From: Hsuehochloa calcarea
Taxonomy: Eukaryota; Streptophyta; Magnoliopsida; Poales; Poaceae
Direction: 5' to 3'
Assembly (NCBI GenBank): GCA_036346395.1
Contig: CM070594.1
Location: 29,731,385 to 29,795,384, forward strand
DNA length: 64,000 nucleotides
Part shown: positions 1 to 11,450 of the stretch, piece after piece
Layout of the letters: the number at the start of each line of letters is the position of its first letter
Numbering within the stretch: the first letter of the stretch is position 1
The notes under the pieces: generated by a model
Seen by the model: only the letters and a program-made list of their open reading frames with translations
Told to the model about the DNA's origin: nothing
Databases searched by the model: none
Made by a program: the position numbers and the translations under genes

Positions 1-480
1 ATCAATATTGACAAGGAACCCTCTCCTTTGGTTTTATCATGAGGTCACGACACAAGTACATAGCAAGTAAACAATCCCGAGGTATAGTGATTTTATAGGC
101 ATCGTATCAAATTTTATAGAAGCTTTAGAGGCCTTATTGGTGCAGAAAAACAAGGTTGGCATATGTCAAAAGATAGGTATCACTAATTCTACAACCATCA
201 GTGCCCTAGGAGAATATAATCCAGACCTGTCCAATGCCAACAAATACAAAACTAGCTGCCCTATTGTTAGTAAACTTAGTGATATGAAGATATTTGTTGG
301 TTATTAATGGGATGTAACTAGCAAGACAACCCTCATAATTTCCAGGTAACAGATCTTTTTTTTTGAGCTCCAATCAGATATACCAAACTCTGCAAAACCT
401 TACCACTTGAAGTAATAAACAATGGTAAAGGCATGTTGTAGAGAAATAATACTAAAAACTGCCAGGATGGCAAACTTTAC
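1..480. other. no gene recognised; probable intron side of the GT47 exon
   Basis: AT-rich sequence without a convincing reading frame. If the exostosin-type exon at 481-625 is real, this stretch lies downstream of its donor (GTAAAG read on the minus strand from 480) and would be intron. I looked for the next conserved GT47 block on the minus strand and did not find it. Confidence 0.4.
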
Positions 481-625
481 ATTTCTGTAGTCAAGTATTC
501 CTTCAAAAGGAAGCTCTAGTTCATCACTGATTATAACTGGGATACAACCACTAACAATTGCATCGAATAGACTAGCAGAAGATGGAGTATCCCCAGCTGG
601 ACTCAAGCAAAAGAGACTTGCGCAT
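481..625 (-). pseudogene. exostosin-type glycosyltransferase (GT47) exon fragment
   Basis: The minus-strand frame reads LFCLSPAGDTPSS, then LFDAIVSGCIPVI and DELELPFEGILDYR. This is the hallmark nucleotide-sugar-binding block of plant GT47 exostosin-family glycosyltransferases (IRX10, arabinosyltransferase and galactosyltransferase relatives), Golgi type II membrane enzymes that build cell-wall polysaccharides. The frame leaves homology right after ILDYR, where a donor-like GTAAAG starts at 480, so this is probably one exon. Just upstream (617-625) the usual Met-Arg-Lys codons are visible but in another frame, which implies a 2-base deletion against family expectation. No other exon was found in the first 900 bases. 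It could be a decayed gene or the edge of a gene lying mostly outside the window. The family call is firm; the pseudogene call is an inference. Confidence 0.7.
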
Positions 626-929
626 GCTATTGCTAAAACGTGAAAAAGCTGAAAGGAAATAGTACGCAATCAATCAACAGCTTTTGCTGACTAGTTTCAT
701 TGCAAATAAATTATCCCCTATAATATTACAGTATATAGCAATAAGTAAACACTAGCTGAACTCCTGATCGAAATGGATTTGTTTCATTTCTACAAGCCAT
801 GAATTATGCCCCTCGATGCACAGGATGTCAGTAATGGTGTTGGTACGGTAAGAATGCCAACTTACTACATGTGGCTCTTAAAACTACTCAAAATCAATGC
901 ATGCATGCATCAAACAAAAATAGATCAAA
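626..929. other. intergenic, nothing recognised
   Basis: AT-rich spacer between the GT47 fragment and the last hAT exon. It contains a short ATGC repeat near 899-910. I could not identify a hAT terminal inverted repeat or 8-bp target duplication here. Confidence 0.4.
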
Positions 930-2472
930 CCTTAGTCGATCTCAGCCTCGGTCATCATCTCATCCTACAAAAATAGATTTGTAGAATGTTAGATTTCTAG
1001 ATTTATATCTTTTATGTTAAGTAACAAATTAACAATTATGAAACCTCTTCGTTCATGTTTGTAGTAGCACATTGTTTATCCTTTAGCTCCAAATCTAAGT
1101 CATCAACAAGTGATGCTATCTTCTCCTTAGAACCTGAAATTTTTAAATAACATGAAGTTAGTAAACTAAAGTTGGAAGTAGTATAAACTATAAACTAAAT
1201 TACTTATTATTACCTTTCCTAGATGAAGTTGTACATTCCTTTGTACAAATTTGAGCCTTAACCACCTTGGGCGCTAGTCAACTAAGAAATGGATCAATAG
1301 CACGTCCACCAACACTAAAGGCTAACTCTGAAGAAACAGATGATACTTGAATAGCTAACACGCCACAAACTAGTCGTGAGAGAACATGAAAAGCCATTGG
1401 TGTGTGTTCCACCATGACAATATGTTAAACTCTGCACCCTTACCAATAGGATCAACCCACCACCGACTTGGTTTTTCTTTAAGGTATAGTTCCAATTCAT
1501 CTATATCACAACATATCACAGCTGCATCCTCATACAAGAACTGTCCAATGTTATGGAGACCCAAGTTGGCATCACCATGTGGAAGAGAATGTCCTTCAAA
1601 ATTAGGCTTTGAAACTTTAGGAGTGCTAGACAGGTAAGCTTGGAATAATTTATTTACAACATCTATAAAGCGATTAACTTCATGGGCAACCCTCTCATGA
1701 TAAATCCTCCCCATAAAATATTCCACCAGTTTTTTTTCTTGTATCTTGGATCAAGAAAGCATGCCATAGCAAAAGCCATGTTGGATTTGTCCTAATACTT
1801 GTCATATTTGGATTTCATGGCCTCTGCTATACAAGAAATAGTGTCATCGACGCTTTCATATCATTCTGCAAGTGCCATCTTAATCTCACAAAATTTCCAC
1901 CAAAATAGGTTTGTTGTTGGATATTGATTTTAAAATATCACAGAGCATCATTGAATTTATGCAAACACTTGCATAGTGCATCCGCCATATCTCATTCCTC
2001 ATTTGTCGGAGAATAATTCTCATATTTACCATCGTACAAAAACAACAACCTTTCAAAAGCCATCCTATAGTAAATAGCATGGCTCAACATTTCATATGTG
2101 GAGTTCCACCTTGTAGGCACATCCAATAGAAGATCAGATTTATTGTCCAAGTCACATTCTGCTGTACACTTTTGAAATTCCTTCCATTGCAATAGAGAAT
2201 TCTTCACAATAACAATAGTAGCTCTAATATACTGAACTGAAGATGCAATTACTTTCAAGCCATCTTGAGCGACAAGGTTTAGTATGTGACATAAACATCT
2301 CACATGAAAAAGCATCATCACATATCAAGGGAGAACGCTTATTAAGTTCCACCACAACTTCTCTAACACATTTATCATTGGATGATGCATTGTCTAGAGT
2401 GAGATCATATAACTTCGTAATGTTCCAAGACATGGCACTCTTGACAAATTCATTTGCTAGATTAGTTCATGT
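930..2472 (-). pseudogene. hAT transposase, C-terminal two thirds (degenerate)
   Basis: The minus-strand frame at 2224-2433 has LYDLTLDNASSNDKCV, the hAT core around a catalytic Asp. The frame at 1992-2321 has RCLCHILNLVAQDGL and DVPTRWNSTYEML, the classic CxxH and RWNST motifs of RICESLEEPER/DAYSLEEPER-type proteins. The frame at 1370-1726 has DELELYLKE and FNILSWWNTHQ, the start of the hATC dimerisation domain. A frameshift near 1375 moves the rest (SSVSSELAFSVGGR, about 1290-1385) into another frame, and a stop follows. Acidic C-terminal residues appear to lie in two small exons at about 1042-1137 and 930-965, with plausible AG acceptors. Some plant hAT proteins have been domesticated, but the stops and frameshift make this a dead transposase. 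Confidence 0.8.
2470..2472. repeat. target-site duplication TGT, left of CACTA-1
   Basis: TGT here directly precedes the CACTA end at 2473 and recurs at 9266-9268 directly after the other end. Three-base duplications are diagnostic for CACTA elements. Confidence 0.9.
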
Positions 2473-2493
2473 CACTACTACAGAAAAGGTCAT

Positions 2494-2790
2494 CACAGAC
2501 GGTTTGTAACAGTCATCACAGACGGTTTTTGAACCGTCTGAAATGTTATGTCTGAGATAACAGGCGGTTATCACAGACGGTTGAAAAACCGTCTGTGATA
2601 ACTCTTATCACTGACGGTTCCCAATGCACGAACCGCTGCAGTGATTCTAGTATCACAGACGGTTCGTCGTTGGAACCGCTCTGTGATAAGAAATATCACG
2701 ACGGTTTCAACTACAAACCATCTGCGTGGTTATTGAAGATCGCTGCACAGGCGGTTCGTTGTTAGAACCGCTCGTGATAAGTCCTTTAAC
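2494..2790. repeat. CACTA-1 subterminal repeat array, left end
   Basis: Repeated TATCACAGACGGTT words alternate with their reverse complement AACCGTCTGTGATA, giving many small hairpins (for example 2568-2602). In En/Spm elements such arrays bind the TNPA-type protein; that role here is inferred. Several copies have drifted at CG positions (ACGGTTCGTC, GCGGTTCGTT). Confidence 0.85.
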
Positions 2791-2799
2791 CTAATTAAA

Positions 2800-3194
2800 T
2801 TTTTCGTATTTTCACTAGCCTCGTAAATTGCTAGCCATGCCCTCTCGAAAACTAGCAAGTAGAAACATGTCACGTATAATTGCCGACAACTCAAAGTGAT
2901 CATTTAACTCAAAATCAATTACAAAAGAATGTTTCAAGTATATATTGTCGCTAGAGTTACAAATTGAATTACAACCACCAAAGTGAATTACAATATTGAA
3001 TCAATCTGCTTTGAGGTCGCTCATCGGTGTCGACGGCGTGAAACTCTCCGTTGGTGTTAACTATGTCCGCTTTGATGAAGCCACGAGCTCCTCGAATGTG
3101 CGTGACTCGTCCATCTCGAGTGCATTTAACTCTATGTTCAAGCCCTGCCGCTAGCAGTGAGTAAAGTAGTAAGCATATATATTTAAATTTATAA
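2800..3194. other. CACTA-1 3' non-coding region
   Basis: No coding signal is visible between the left subterminal array and the end of the second gene. The part after 3150 is matched by CACTA-2 just before 57412. Confidence 0.5.
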
Positions 3195-5172
3195 TTAGGA
3201 GATAATTATTACGAGATTGACAAACCTGGGATCGTTCATCCTAGAAGAAATCAATAGTTGCATATGATGGCATACGAGAATGCGATAGGTGATCTCGCTT
3301 TTGTCTTTGGCGACCGCAAAAATAGAATTACATATATATGTACAAATACGAGATGCAATATTACGAGTATGATATATGATTATTGTGTTGTAGCGCGCAT
3401 CGAAATCGCATCCCGTCACCGGTGTGGCGGTCGCTCCTTGTATAAACCTCCTCGACAACATAGCCGATGAACGCCCTACATGATTCAAAAAGTTATCCTT
3501 GTCCATTTAAAACGAAGGAAGACTACAATAGAGTTATGTGCGGACGAAATGAACATACCGCGAGTATTCCTTTAAGAATGGTGAAGTCGTGATGTTTGTT
3601 GAGTAGAGAATCAAGGTACAATACCATGTTCCTCTTTGGCACAAGAATCGAGGAAGAATCCAAAGTGGAACCTACTCGTATGTCGCTATAGTCATAAACC
3701 TATGTTGAAACGTAATTTGTATAGCAAATATTGAAGCACTTACTTACGGTTGTAGGGTACCATTATGTACTCCTCGTCGCTCGAGCAAGCAATCCCATTT
3801 TTATGTAATTCTCGACGAGGATGCGCCTTGGTTGATTGTTTGCTCAGAGACCACGTGGGTCGAGGAAACCCACCAGTTCTTTGATTCGACGGGCACATTT
3901 CATAATGTATCTGCACATAAGCAATGAGTTATGATATTTATCGGTATCACGTGAGTGTAGAAATTGATTGCACACACTTACGATGTCCAATCGATCGAGA
4001 AGTGAGGCGTCGAGGGCGCTTAGGTTGTATAAGTCAAATAAGTCTTCAAGCCCACGACGAAGTGGCTGTGCTCGTGGAGAAAATGCTCCCTCCCGTGATC
4101 CGACGGTGATTCCAAAGATGACCCCTTCGCTCGGCTCTTGCGCAAGTACCAATCATGCAAAGCTTGACAAGCTACTCTGAGCTCTTTATTTCTGCGCCAG
4201 AGACCAACGGACTTCGAGGAGTATTTCACGGGTTTGGGAGGTGCCTTAATGTTCTTCGATTTCGATTTCTCCTTAACGAGGCGGTGAGGGACGCCTTCCG
4301 TGTGACGCCTCGAGGACCGATATGGTGACACGCTTTTCTTGTCCCTTTGTCGCCTTCTCGACGGAAGCGATGTGGCGCCTTCGAAGCTTTGGTTGAGGCG
4401 GACTCATCGAGGGTCCTATTGAGAGGCGGGGTCCTCTCGATATCGCACATCCGAAGGGTCCAAAGGCGATGTCCTTCTTGGGCCACTGGATAAAAGTGTG
4501 CGTGGCATCCCCTAGTGTTCTGATTTCTTCGTTCGGGGGAATCTCCACCGGGATGGCCATGAAATTGTCATGGACCATGTCCACTGCACCTCGGCGTAAC
4601 CTCGCGCCACTGGCACCGTCGATCGCTTGCTTCGTGGTATGGATACACCATACCCCACCCAAATTTCAATAGGAATCGACCCTACTATCCTCACTTGGAG
4701 CTTGCGGGCGTCTGCTCCTACAAAAGCGCACACAATTAGCTAAGGCGTCCTATAGGTCTATCTTTGGAGCACTCCAGAGATGTACATTACCTCGATGCCG
4801 TCGATCGGTAATTGCACGTCGTCATGTCCAGAATTATGTGTGGACGCGAGGCTACTCCGATGTCGAGCAGGACTTGCTCCCAAATTAACAGGGGCGGCTT
4901 GCGCCTGCATGAGTTGATTTACTTGGTTCTGCAAGTTTGTTATTTGTTCTTGAAATTGTGCAATAATCACATGTTCCAACCGAGCGTCGTCTTGGGTCCT
5001 TGGATCTCTTCCTACTCCTATACGTGTCGGAGTTGTGTGGGAATCCATCCCTCCAAGGTACGTAAACCCCAACTCCTCGCGTGCGACCCGGGTGCTCCTT
5101 GTTTCCCAGGGCTGTAGACAGTACATCCTTCTCCCTGTCTACTTCGAAGGAACCGTGTAAGAACCATACCAA
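3195..5172 (-). pseudogene. CACTA-1 second gene: Ptta/En/Spm-type protein with Ulp1-like C-terminus (degenerate)
   Basis: Minus-strand frames in order: 4885-5172 begins FEVDREKDVLSTALGNKEH, the end of the plant transposase (Ptta/En/Spm) domain, then a coiled-coil-like Gln/Asn-rich stretch near 4890-4990. 4273-4662 is a basic, proline-rich linker. 3844-4152 has LEDLFDLYNLSALD and ELVGFLDPR, the usual lead-in to a C48/Ulp1-like cysteine-protease domain. 3195-3506 is the C-terminal end. The part upstream of FEVDREK, present in CACTA-2 at 54585-55400, is missing. The frame changes several times. In this family the second protein is thought to bind subterminal repeats. The Ulp1 catalytic residues cannot be placed because the domain is fragmented. 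Confidence 0.75.
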
Positions 5173-5520
5173 CAGGGGGTTCCCATAGTTGAGTCATGGT
5201 TGCTTCAGCTATCTCTACTGGGAGTTGGAAGTTAAAAATCACCTCGTTGTTAGGACATGCATACCATCCTAAATAAAGATGGTATGCTTTGCAAAGAAAC
5301 AAGATGGAATCAATTATTCTTGGTATCAAGTGTTTTTCTCATAAGTGGTATCGAGTTCGTACAAGTGGAATTAAATACTTGACAATTGTCATCAATTTAA
5401 AGATCATAAGTCCATAACACATTAACACATGACAATGGAATAAATTAGTTAATTACAATGGAGTAAATTCTTAATTAAAATATAGCCCTTCATGATGATC
5501 GACGCATATAGCTAGCTTCC
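5173..5520. other. CACTA-1 spacer between its two genes
   Basis: Much shorter than the same interval in CACTA-2 (51744-55400), so CACTA-1 has lost the promoter, leader and first coding part of the second gene. The true end of the first gene may lie at about 5471, where sequence matching the tail of CACTA-2 ORF1 ends in TTTTAATTAA. Confidence 0.5.
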
Positions 5521-8500
5521 TCACTGGTTCTTCCTCGAGCTCGATGCCGCCTCCAAAGGTGGCAACTCGTCAAATTGATTGTATTCTTCCTCGTCCACTA
5601 CATTCTCAACTCCGACAATCCTCCTTTTTCCATGAAGAACTACGTGACGCTTCTTATTTGCCGGGTCGGTTACATAGAAGACTTGAACAACTTGGTTAGC
5701 CAGTACGAATGGTTCGCCTTTGTATCCGACACGCTCGAGGTCCACTGTGAGTGACGCCAGCATTTGTCGACCTTCACTTGTGGGAGATGGACCCAACGGC
5801 ACCAAATAGGGGATCTTGAAAAGCACGTAGTCGATCTCCCATATCTCCTCTATTTGCCCATAGTACGAGCTCCTCACCCATCGGCATCAATGCATCTATG
5901 CGGACACCGTTGTTACGCATCGGCTCTTCCTATCCCGAGTCAGCCGTATAAAATGTGTACCCATTTATGTCGTTATCCTTGCCATGTGACAATTGTAAAT
6001 CGTGGCCCTCTTGCCAACCATAGCAGCAGATCATCACTTGATGACCTCCGAGTGATTCGCGCTTTAACCATTCGTTGAACCGAGCGGTTGTGCTCTCTCG
6101 TGATCCAAACCTCCGACCGGTCTGGATTCTGTTGGACGTACCATGTCTTTGTGCTCGTCGATGTACGGGGACACTTGGGTCATGTGTTGCAAGACCGTGA
6201 AATGGGCTTGAGCGTACGTATCCAGATCGGGAGTGATTGATTTCCTTCCGATGGTCCCGATACCATCCAGTCTCCCCTCATGACGAGATAGAGGCACACC
6301 AATCGGATCCACCTGAGCCATGTAGTCGACGCAGAACTCAATGACCTCTTCCGTTGCATAACCTTCGATGATGCCGCCCTCCGCTGAGATCGATTCCGAC
6401 GTAGGACTTGAGAATTGCCATGTACCTCTCGAACGGGTACATATGACGTAGAAACACAGGTCGCATATCTTTATCTCTTTCACAAGGTGAACAATGAGAT
6501 GGACCATGATATCGAAAAATGACGGAGGGAAATACATCTCAAGATGACACAGAGTCGTCACTACCTCGGCCTACAGAGCATCTAGTCCTTGGGGATCGAT
6601 GACCTTCTGAGCAATTGAGTTGAAGAAATAACACAGCCTCAAGATTGCCACTCGGACCTTGTTCGGCAAGATACTCCTAATTGCAACAGGAAGCATTTGT
6701 GTCATTAGCACACGACAATCATGCGACTTCATACCAATTAATTTCAAATCTTGCATAGAAACAAGTTTCTTAATGTTAGCGAGTAACCAGACGGACTTTC
6801 ACACCGTGCGAGCTCGCACGCTTCATTTCTCTCGCCTAGGGCAGAGTGTAGCAAGTCGGGAAGGTACGTTCGTCTCCAGACGGTCTCTTTCGGTGCTAAC
6901 TCGGTCCTTATGTTCATATCGACCAAGTCACGCCGCGTTAACACCATCCTTTGTTTTGCCACTAATGTTCAAAGAAGAGACCAATCAAGCTATTACATAC
7001 ATTCTTCTCGTGCATAACGTCGATGCAAAGGGCGAACTTCTAAGTACTCCCAATAAGGCAAGTTCCAAAAAATTGACCACTTCTTCCAGATGTTCTTCTC
7101 ACGAGTTTTTAATTTACGTCCCTTCCCAAGCACAACATCGATATCCTTAACCATATCATAGACCTCTTTCTCACTAAAAGCCCTTGAAGTCGAACCGCCT
7201 TTCTTATTTCGTCGAATTTTTCTTCATCTTGCGGTATGGGTGACTCTCGGAAGGAACCTACGGTGACGATATACACGCTTTATGCGAGTTGTTCAACCAT
7301 ACACTCTCCGTAGCATCTAAGCAAGCGACAGCTTTGGCTCCTTTTGTATCAAGCCCGATAGGTTACCAAGGGCAGGAAAATCATTGATGGTGCGAACAAC
7401 ATGGCACGTAAAGTGAAGTTCTCTCGCTTGTACGCATCCCATACCTGCACCCTTCGCTCCACAAAGTCACAAGATCTTCCAAAGAATGGTGCTAGGTACA
7501 CATCAATATCATTCCCGTGTTGCTTCGCCCTTGGATAAGTAGTGTCATCAAAATGTATTTCCGCTTCATACACGTACCAAGGAGGAAGGTTGTACATACA
7601 TAGATTCACGGCCAAAGTGCTATGTCGGCGCTCATGTTACCGAAAGGATTCATTCCGTCCGTACTCAACCCTAACCTTATGTTCCTGCTCCGCACCGAAC
7701 TCTTCAAGTCGATTGAAGTTTCTCCACCGGGCGAATCAGCAGGTGTCCGAGCTTCCCATCTTTCTTACGCTCCGAGTGCCAACGCATCAATCTTGCCTCC
7801 TTTCTGTTCGCAAATAAACGCTTCAAACGTGGGATCACAGTGATACCACAACATCTTAGCAGAGGTCCTTGCTTCGCTTTAGCAGATTCTTCCGCTTGTA
7901 TCGGGATGCTCAGACACGGATATGCATGCATGTCTCGCATACTCTTACGGTAGAGGATACAATCGTTCGACATGCATGTATTCTTTCTACTTCCATTCCC
8001 AACGGACAAAGAACCTTCTTAGCTTGGTAGGTCGTCTTGGGCAACACGCTTCTCCTAAGGATGTCACTAAGAGACCTAACAACGCCAGAAAACTCTTGTC
8101 GGACCAACCATTGCTTGCCTTCAATTTCAGCAGCTCAAGCACGGTTGACAACCTTGTGTATTCCGGCTTGCGGCCGAGGAACAAAGGTTTCCGAGTCCTC
8201 CATTAAGCCCTCGAATTTACAAAACTCTCTCACCGTAGTTCCTTCTCGATCGCAGTAGCATCCGATCCAGATTGTCATCATGCGATCTATCCTCATCAAA
8301 AGCACATTCCATACCCTCGCATATCGTTGACTTCTCGGCGATGTCGCCATTCTCGACTTCCAGATAATCTGCTCTTCACCGTGGATCGCTCCAACATGTA
8401 TATCCTTTTTGAAACCTCTTCAGATTAAGTGAGCTTCGATCTGCGCGGTTGTTAAACATTTTCATATTACCGCAATCAATGCATGGACAAGACATATATT

Positions 8501-8611
8501 TTATCCCCTTCTTCAACATATCCCGCTTTCGCGGCTCTTCTAAAAGCAAACACGCCATTAATATACTCTTCACTCACACGGTTCTCAATGTACATCCGGG
8601 CTTGGTCCATC
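5521..8611 (-). pseudogene. CACTA-1 TNPD/tnp2-type transposase (degenerate)
   Basis: The start is at 8611, where the minus strand opens ATGGACCAAGCC, in register with the start at 29415 in CACTA-2. Pieces in order: N-terminal transposase-associated region with CPCIDCGNMKMF and KKGYTCW (8376-8573); YTRLSTVLELLKLKASNGWSDKSF (8040-8184); PRLKRLFANRKEARLMRWH (7800-7900); tnp2 core with NLCMYNLPPW and DIDVYLAPF (7349-7615); DLVDMNIRTEL (6744-6962); DUF4218-type region with NKVRVAILRLCYFFNSIAQ and EMYFPPSFFDIMVHLIVHL (6064-6756); DUF4216-type C-terminus with IDYVLFKIPY (5521-5877). At least seven frame changes separate them. It would have been the nuclear enzyme that cuts the CACTA ends; it is now inactive. 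Confidence 0.85.
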
Positions 8612-8989
8612 TACACATTAGTGAGTACTCTATATTAATAAACCGCAAGTACCCTTTATAATGACCAAACACATTAGTGAGTACTCTATAGCAAATATAA
8701 AGGGTTACAGATCGATCGTTACCCTTCTCTCCAAAGTGGCGAATGTGGGAGGAGGCAGCAGATCAAAGCCGCAATGGGCCGGGAGGAGGAGGCAGGGGTA
8801 ACACTCAAAATGGGAGAGGAGGAGGTGCAGTAATACTCAAAATGGGGAGGACGCAGCAGCAGGAGGGTGGCGCGGTTCAAATGGATTTAATAGAAATGGG
8901 ACTGCCGGCGTGGGACGCAGCAGCAGGAGGGTGGCGGCGGTTCAAATGGATTTCATAGAAATGGGGACCGTTTAGCAGCGCTACTTATA
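8612..8989. repeat. CACTA-1 5' leader with purine-rich minisatellite
   Basis: Upstream of the transposase start. Bases 8740-8960 consist of imperfect repeats containing GGAGGCAGCAG and GGCGGTTCAAATGG words. CACTA-2 has the complementary-type CTGCTGCTGCC array at 29033-29225 in the equivalent place. Confidence 0.65.
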
Positions 8990-9240
8990 ATCTCGATATA
9001 TCACGAGCACGGTTCTTTAAAAGAACCGCTCGTGATATTGAGTTATCACGCACGGTTCTTTTAAAGAACCGTCGTGATATGCTTATCACGACGGTTCGTT
9101 AAACGAATCGTGCAGGAAGTATCACGCACGGTTGTAAATAACCGCTCGTGATATTTATATATCATGCACGGTTAACGAAGAACCGTCTGTGATAATTTTA
9201 TCACAGACGGTTCCTTTTGAACCGTCTGTGATGGGGTGTC
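8990..9240. repeat. CACTA-1 subterminal repeat array, right end
   Basis: About ten units of TATCACG(A)CGGTTCTT facing AAGAACCG..GTGATA. The outermost copies keep ACAGACGGTTCC; inner ones read CGAGCACGGTT or CGCACGGTT. It serves as the 5' end of the transposase transcription unit and the TIR-proximal binding region (family knowledge). Confidence 0.85.
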
Positions 9241-9265
9241 TAGTATAGCATGTTCTGTAGTAGTG

Positions 9266-9268
9266 TGT
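9266..9268. repeat. target-site duplication TGT, right of CACTA-1
   Basis: Exact match to 2470-2472. Confidence 0.9.
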
Positions 9269-10110
9269 ATGGTTTCCTTTCACATGAATGAATTTAATAA
9301 TTCTTTTTTGCATATGCCAGTTATCATCTATCCAGTGCACAGTGATGCATATATAACATTTATTTTGATTAGATGTCCACATGTCCATAGTTGCAGAAAA
9401 TCGACAAGAAAGATACTTTAGTTGTTCATACAACTTATTCTTTTCACCTACAAACATTTTCAATATCTCTTTCCTAGTGGTTGTGTGACTCTTGAATGAA
9501 AAACCAGGACGCAGAGACTTGATGAAATCAACAAAGTACTCATATTCAACCATAACAAAGGGATATTCATGTATAACTAGTTCCAAATAGAACTCCTTCA
9601 AGCTAGCTTCAGCATCATACCTGTAAGTCCGAACTAAACTATTTTCTCTACCTTCATTATTCTCTAATTACAGCTGTTGTTGGCTTTGCTTTACAACATA
9701 CTTGAATCCCATATGATTCCACAATGTCTTCGTTCCCCTTGAGGTCTTAGCTCGAGCTTTGTGAGGACATTTCTTGCATTTCGCCCAAACTTGTTTCTCC
9801 TCCGCACCATCTCTTGTCTGGACGGTCGTCGAGTACTTAGAGTAGTACTCTCAAACCTTAGAGGTACACATCTTCTGCTTCTTCACAACAGGCTCAACTT
9901 CTCCTGTGCAAGTCCCTTCATCTACTTCAACATGTCCTACACCTCCAGTTGTTGTGTCTGTCTCACACGCCACCAATGCACTAACATTCGGTGGTGGTGG
10001 CGTTGGCGCTAAGTAGCCTGTACCAATTGTTGTGGTAGCAGCAGCAGGGGATGCTCTTATGCTAGCACAAATGCTCGCACTTCCACTTGTAGCAGTTATC
10101 TCAAATTCTC
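9269..10110 (-). pseudogene. hAT transposase, N-terminal part with BED zinc finger (degenerate)
   Basis: About 9678-9860 on the minus strand reads VWAKCKKCPHKARAKTSRG then TLWNHM, a BED-type zinc finger (aromatic, CxxC, then LWxHM) used by hAT transposases to bind DNA. It is preceded by an acidic, low-complexity region to about 10110. A stop (TGA) interrupts the frame at about 9843, where family members have Trp. The frame at 9155-9601 continues into MDMWTSNQNKCYICITVHWID, the first part of the RNase H-like core, and is cut by CACTA-1 at 9268. Another TGA falls immediately past the CACTA junction on the other side. This is the upstream half of the pseudogene at 930-2472. Confidence 0.75.
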
Positions 10111-11450
10111 AATACCCTACAAATAGCAATAAAGCCAACAAATGAGATGTAATATAGCTAGTCTACAAGTGATGAAGTGAACAAGCAAAGCAACAAGGAC
10201 AGATTCTGGTGTGGCAAAATGAATTTGACATGGGTGCAACAAGGGAATCAACGATAGTCTTTCCAAGAAACAGTAAGTAGCTAGGAATGTAGGATAAGTT
10301 CCCCTTCAATCAACAGAAATAAGCAGTACTATAAATAAATAAATAAATAAATGTGTTACCAGGAGACATGAGAAACTAGCAGTACATGACTGATAAAAAT
10401 AATAGAGCAAACCATCAAAATGCAATTAACAAGTAGCAGTAGTGCCGTACTCCACAGAACTAAAACAGTGAACTAGCCATACAACAAATTCTTCCGGTAC
10501 TACTAGGAGACATGCAGTTTACTTAATTCTCTCTGTGTATGTGTGCTCGCATCAGTCCTAATGCTAGCTCTCAACGTCGCATTATTACTTCATCATCAGT
10601 GCATCCACCCATTATGAGAAGAGATAGAAGATAGATAACATTCAGTAAATACTGAAACATCATTACTTGAATCAAATTCGTTCGATGAGTGCATGTGCTT
10701 AGTAGTTAGTAGCAGTTGACAAGATTGTTTAAACGTACCAATAGGGGAAAACAACCACATTATTCAGCTCGCAATCAAATCACGAAGACAAAGAGCTACT
10801 GCAAGTGCATGCATAATGTATTACAATCTGCATGAGAAGAAAAAATAGACTTTTTTTTTTTTTGGCTAGCGAGAGCTCCTCCACATGCACGAGCTTGTAG
10901 GCATCTTGGCGACAGGGGGTCTCTGGGCTTCCACCTGGGCAGCGCAACCAGTACGGGTCAATCACGCTAGCAGGGAAGGAGCCCACGGGGGCGGCCACTA
11001 GAGGGGGAAATGCACCGAATTTGTGCTGGGAGGCAGCCGGACGAGCAGGTGATGCTTGATCTACTCAGGGAGACTGCAAGAGGGGGAGAGGAGGCGGTGG
11101 TGGCTGCGACTGCGGCGACGACGGCAGCGAGGGAGGAGGAACGCGGCGGCGACGAGGGTTAGGGGGGCGGAGATGGGATTGGGATCTCAGAAATGTGGGC
11201 GGGCGGTGTGGTGTACTGGTGTTGGTGTGAACTGTGAGTCTGTGAAGGGCGGTGCGAATGGGCTTGGCCGCTCGGGCACTCGGATATTGTCCGGATAGCT
11301 TCAAATTCACCGGATAGCTTCTTCCTGAATCCGACAAAAAAAATCCTGATCCTAATCCAACAAAAAGCAGATATATGAAAAAACGCTCCGAATTCTATCC
11401 GAATTGAATTGGTCAGTCGGGAACTATCCACTCTGTTTGCACCTTTAGTA
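10111..11450. other. upstream region of the hAT gene; no coding signal
   Basis: Holds an (AAAT)n microsatellite at 10332-10351, an A/T-rich stretch, and a GC-rich block at 11040-11200 giving spurious open frames on both strands. From 11280 to 11445 it has CCGGATAGCTTC twice and TATCCGAATTGAATT. These look like hAT subterminal words, but no partner terminus was found. Confidence 0.4.

Larger units (their letters stand above)
2473..9265 (-). mobile_element. CACTA-1, En/Spm-type DNA transposon, 6793 bp
   Basis: The element begins CACTACTACAGAA at 2473, ends with the reverse complement TTCTGTAGTAGTG at 9265, and is flanked by TGT on both sides. Both ends carry subterminal arrays of ATCACAGACGGTTC-type words. 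Both genes are on the minus strand: a TNPD/tnp2-type transposase (5521-8611) and a second protein with Ptta/En/Spm-type and Ulp1-like parts (3195-5172). Both are broken, so it cannot move on its own. Its 5' end differs by one base in about 37 from the start of CACTA-2 at 28832, so the two are close relatives. It sits inside the hAT transposase gene and is younger than it. Confidence 0.95.
930..10110 (-). mobile_element. hAT-superfamily transposon body, split by CACTA-1
   Basis: All hAT protein signatures lie on the minus strand in the right order: BED finger near 9680-9860, RNase H-like core to about 1990, hATC dimerisation domain near 1240-1720, and a short C-terminal exon ending near 930. 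The CACTA element at 2473-9265 interrupts the core; removing it with one TGT copy restores co-linearity. The termini were not found. Bases 11280-11445 carry repeated CCGGATAGCTTC and TATCCGAAT-like words that resemble hAT subterminal sequence, so the true 5' end may be near 11445. The span given here is the coding body only. Confidence 0.7.

Noticed and set aside
8990..9240. Regularly spaced direct repeats resembling a CRISPR array
   Set aside because: Repeats alternate in orientation, spacers are short and alike, and they lie at CACTA ends: they are subterminal repeats.
11056..11337. GC-rich overlapping frames on both strands
   Set aside because: Arg/Pro-rich low complexity on both strands, consistent with GC-rich leader DNA upstream of the hAT gene.
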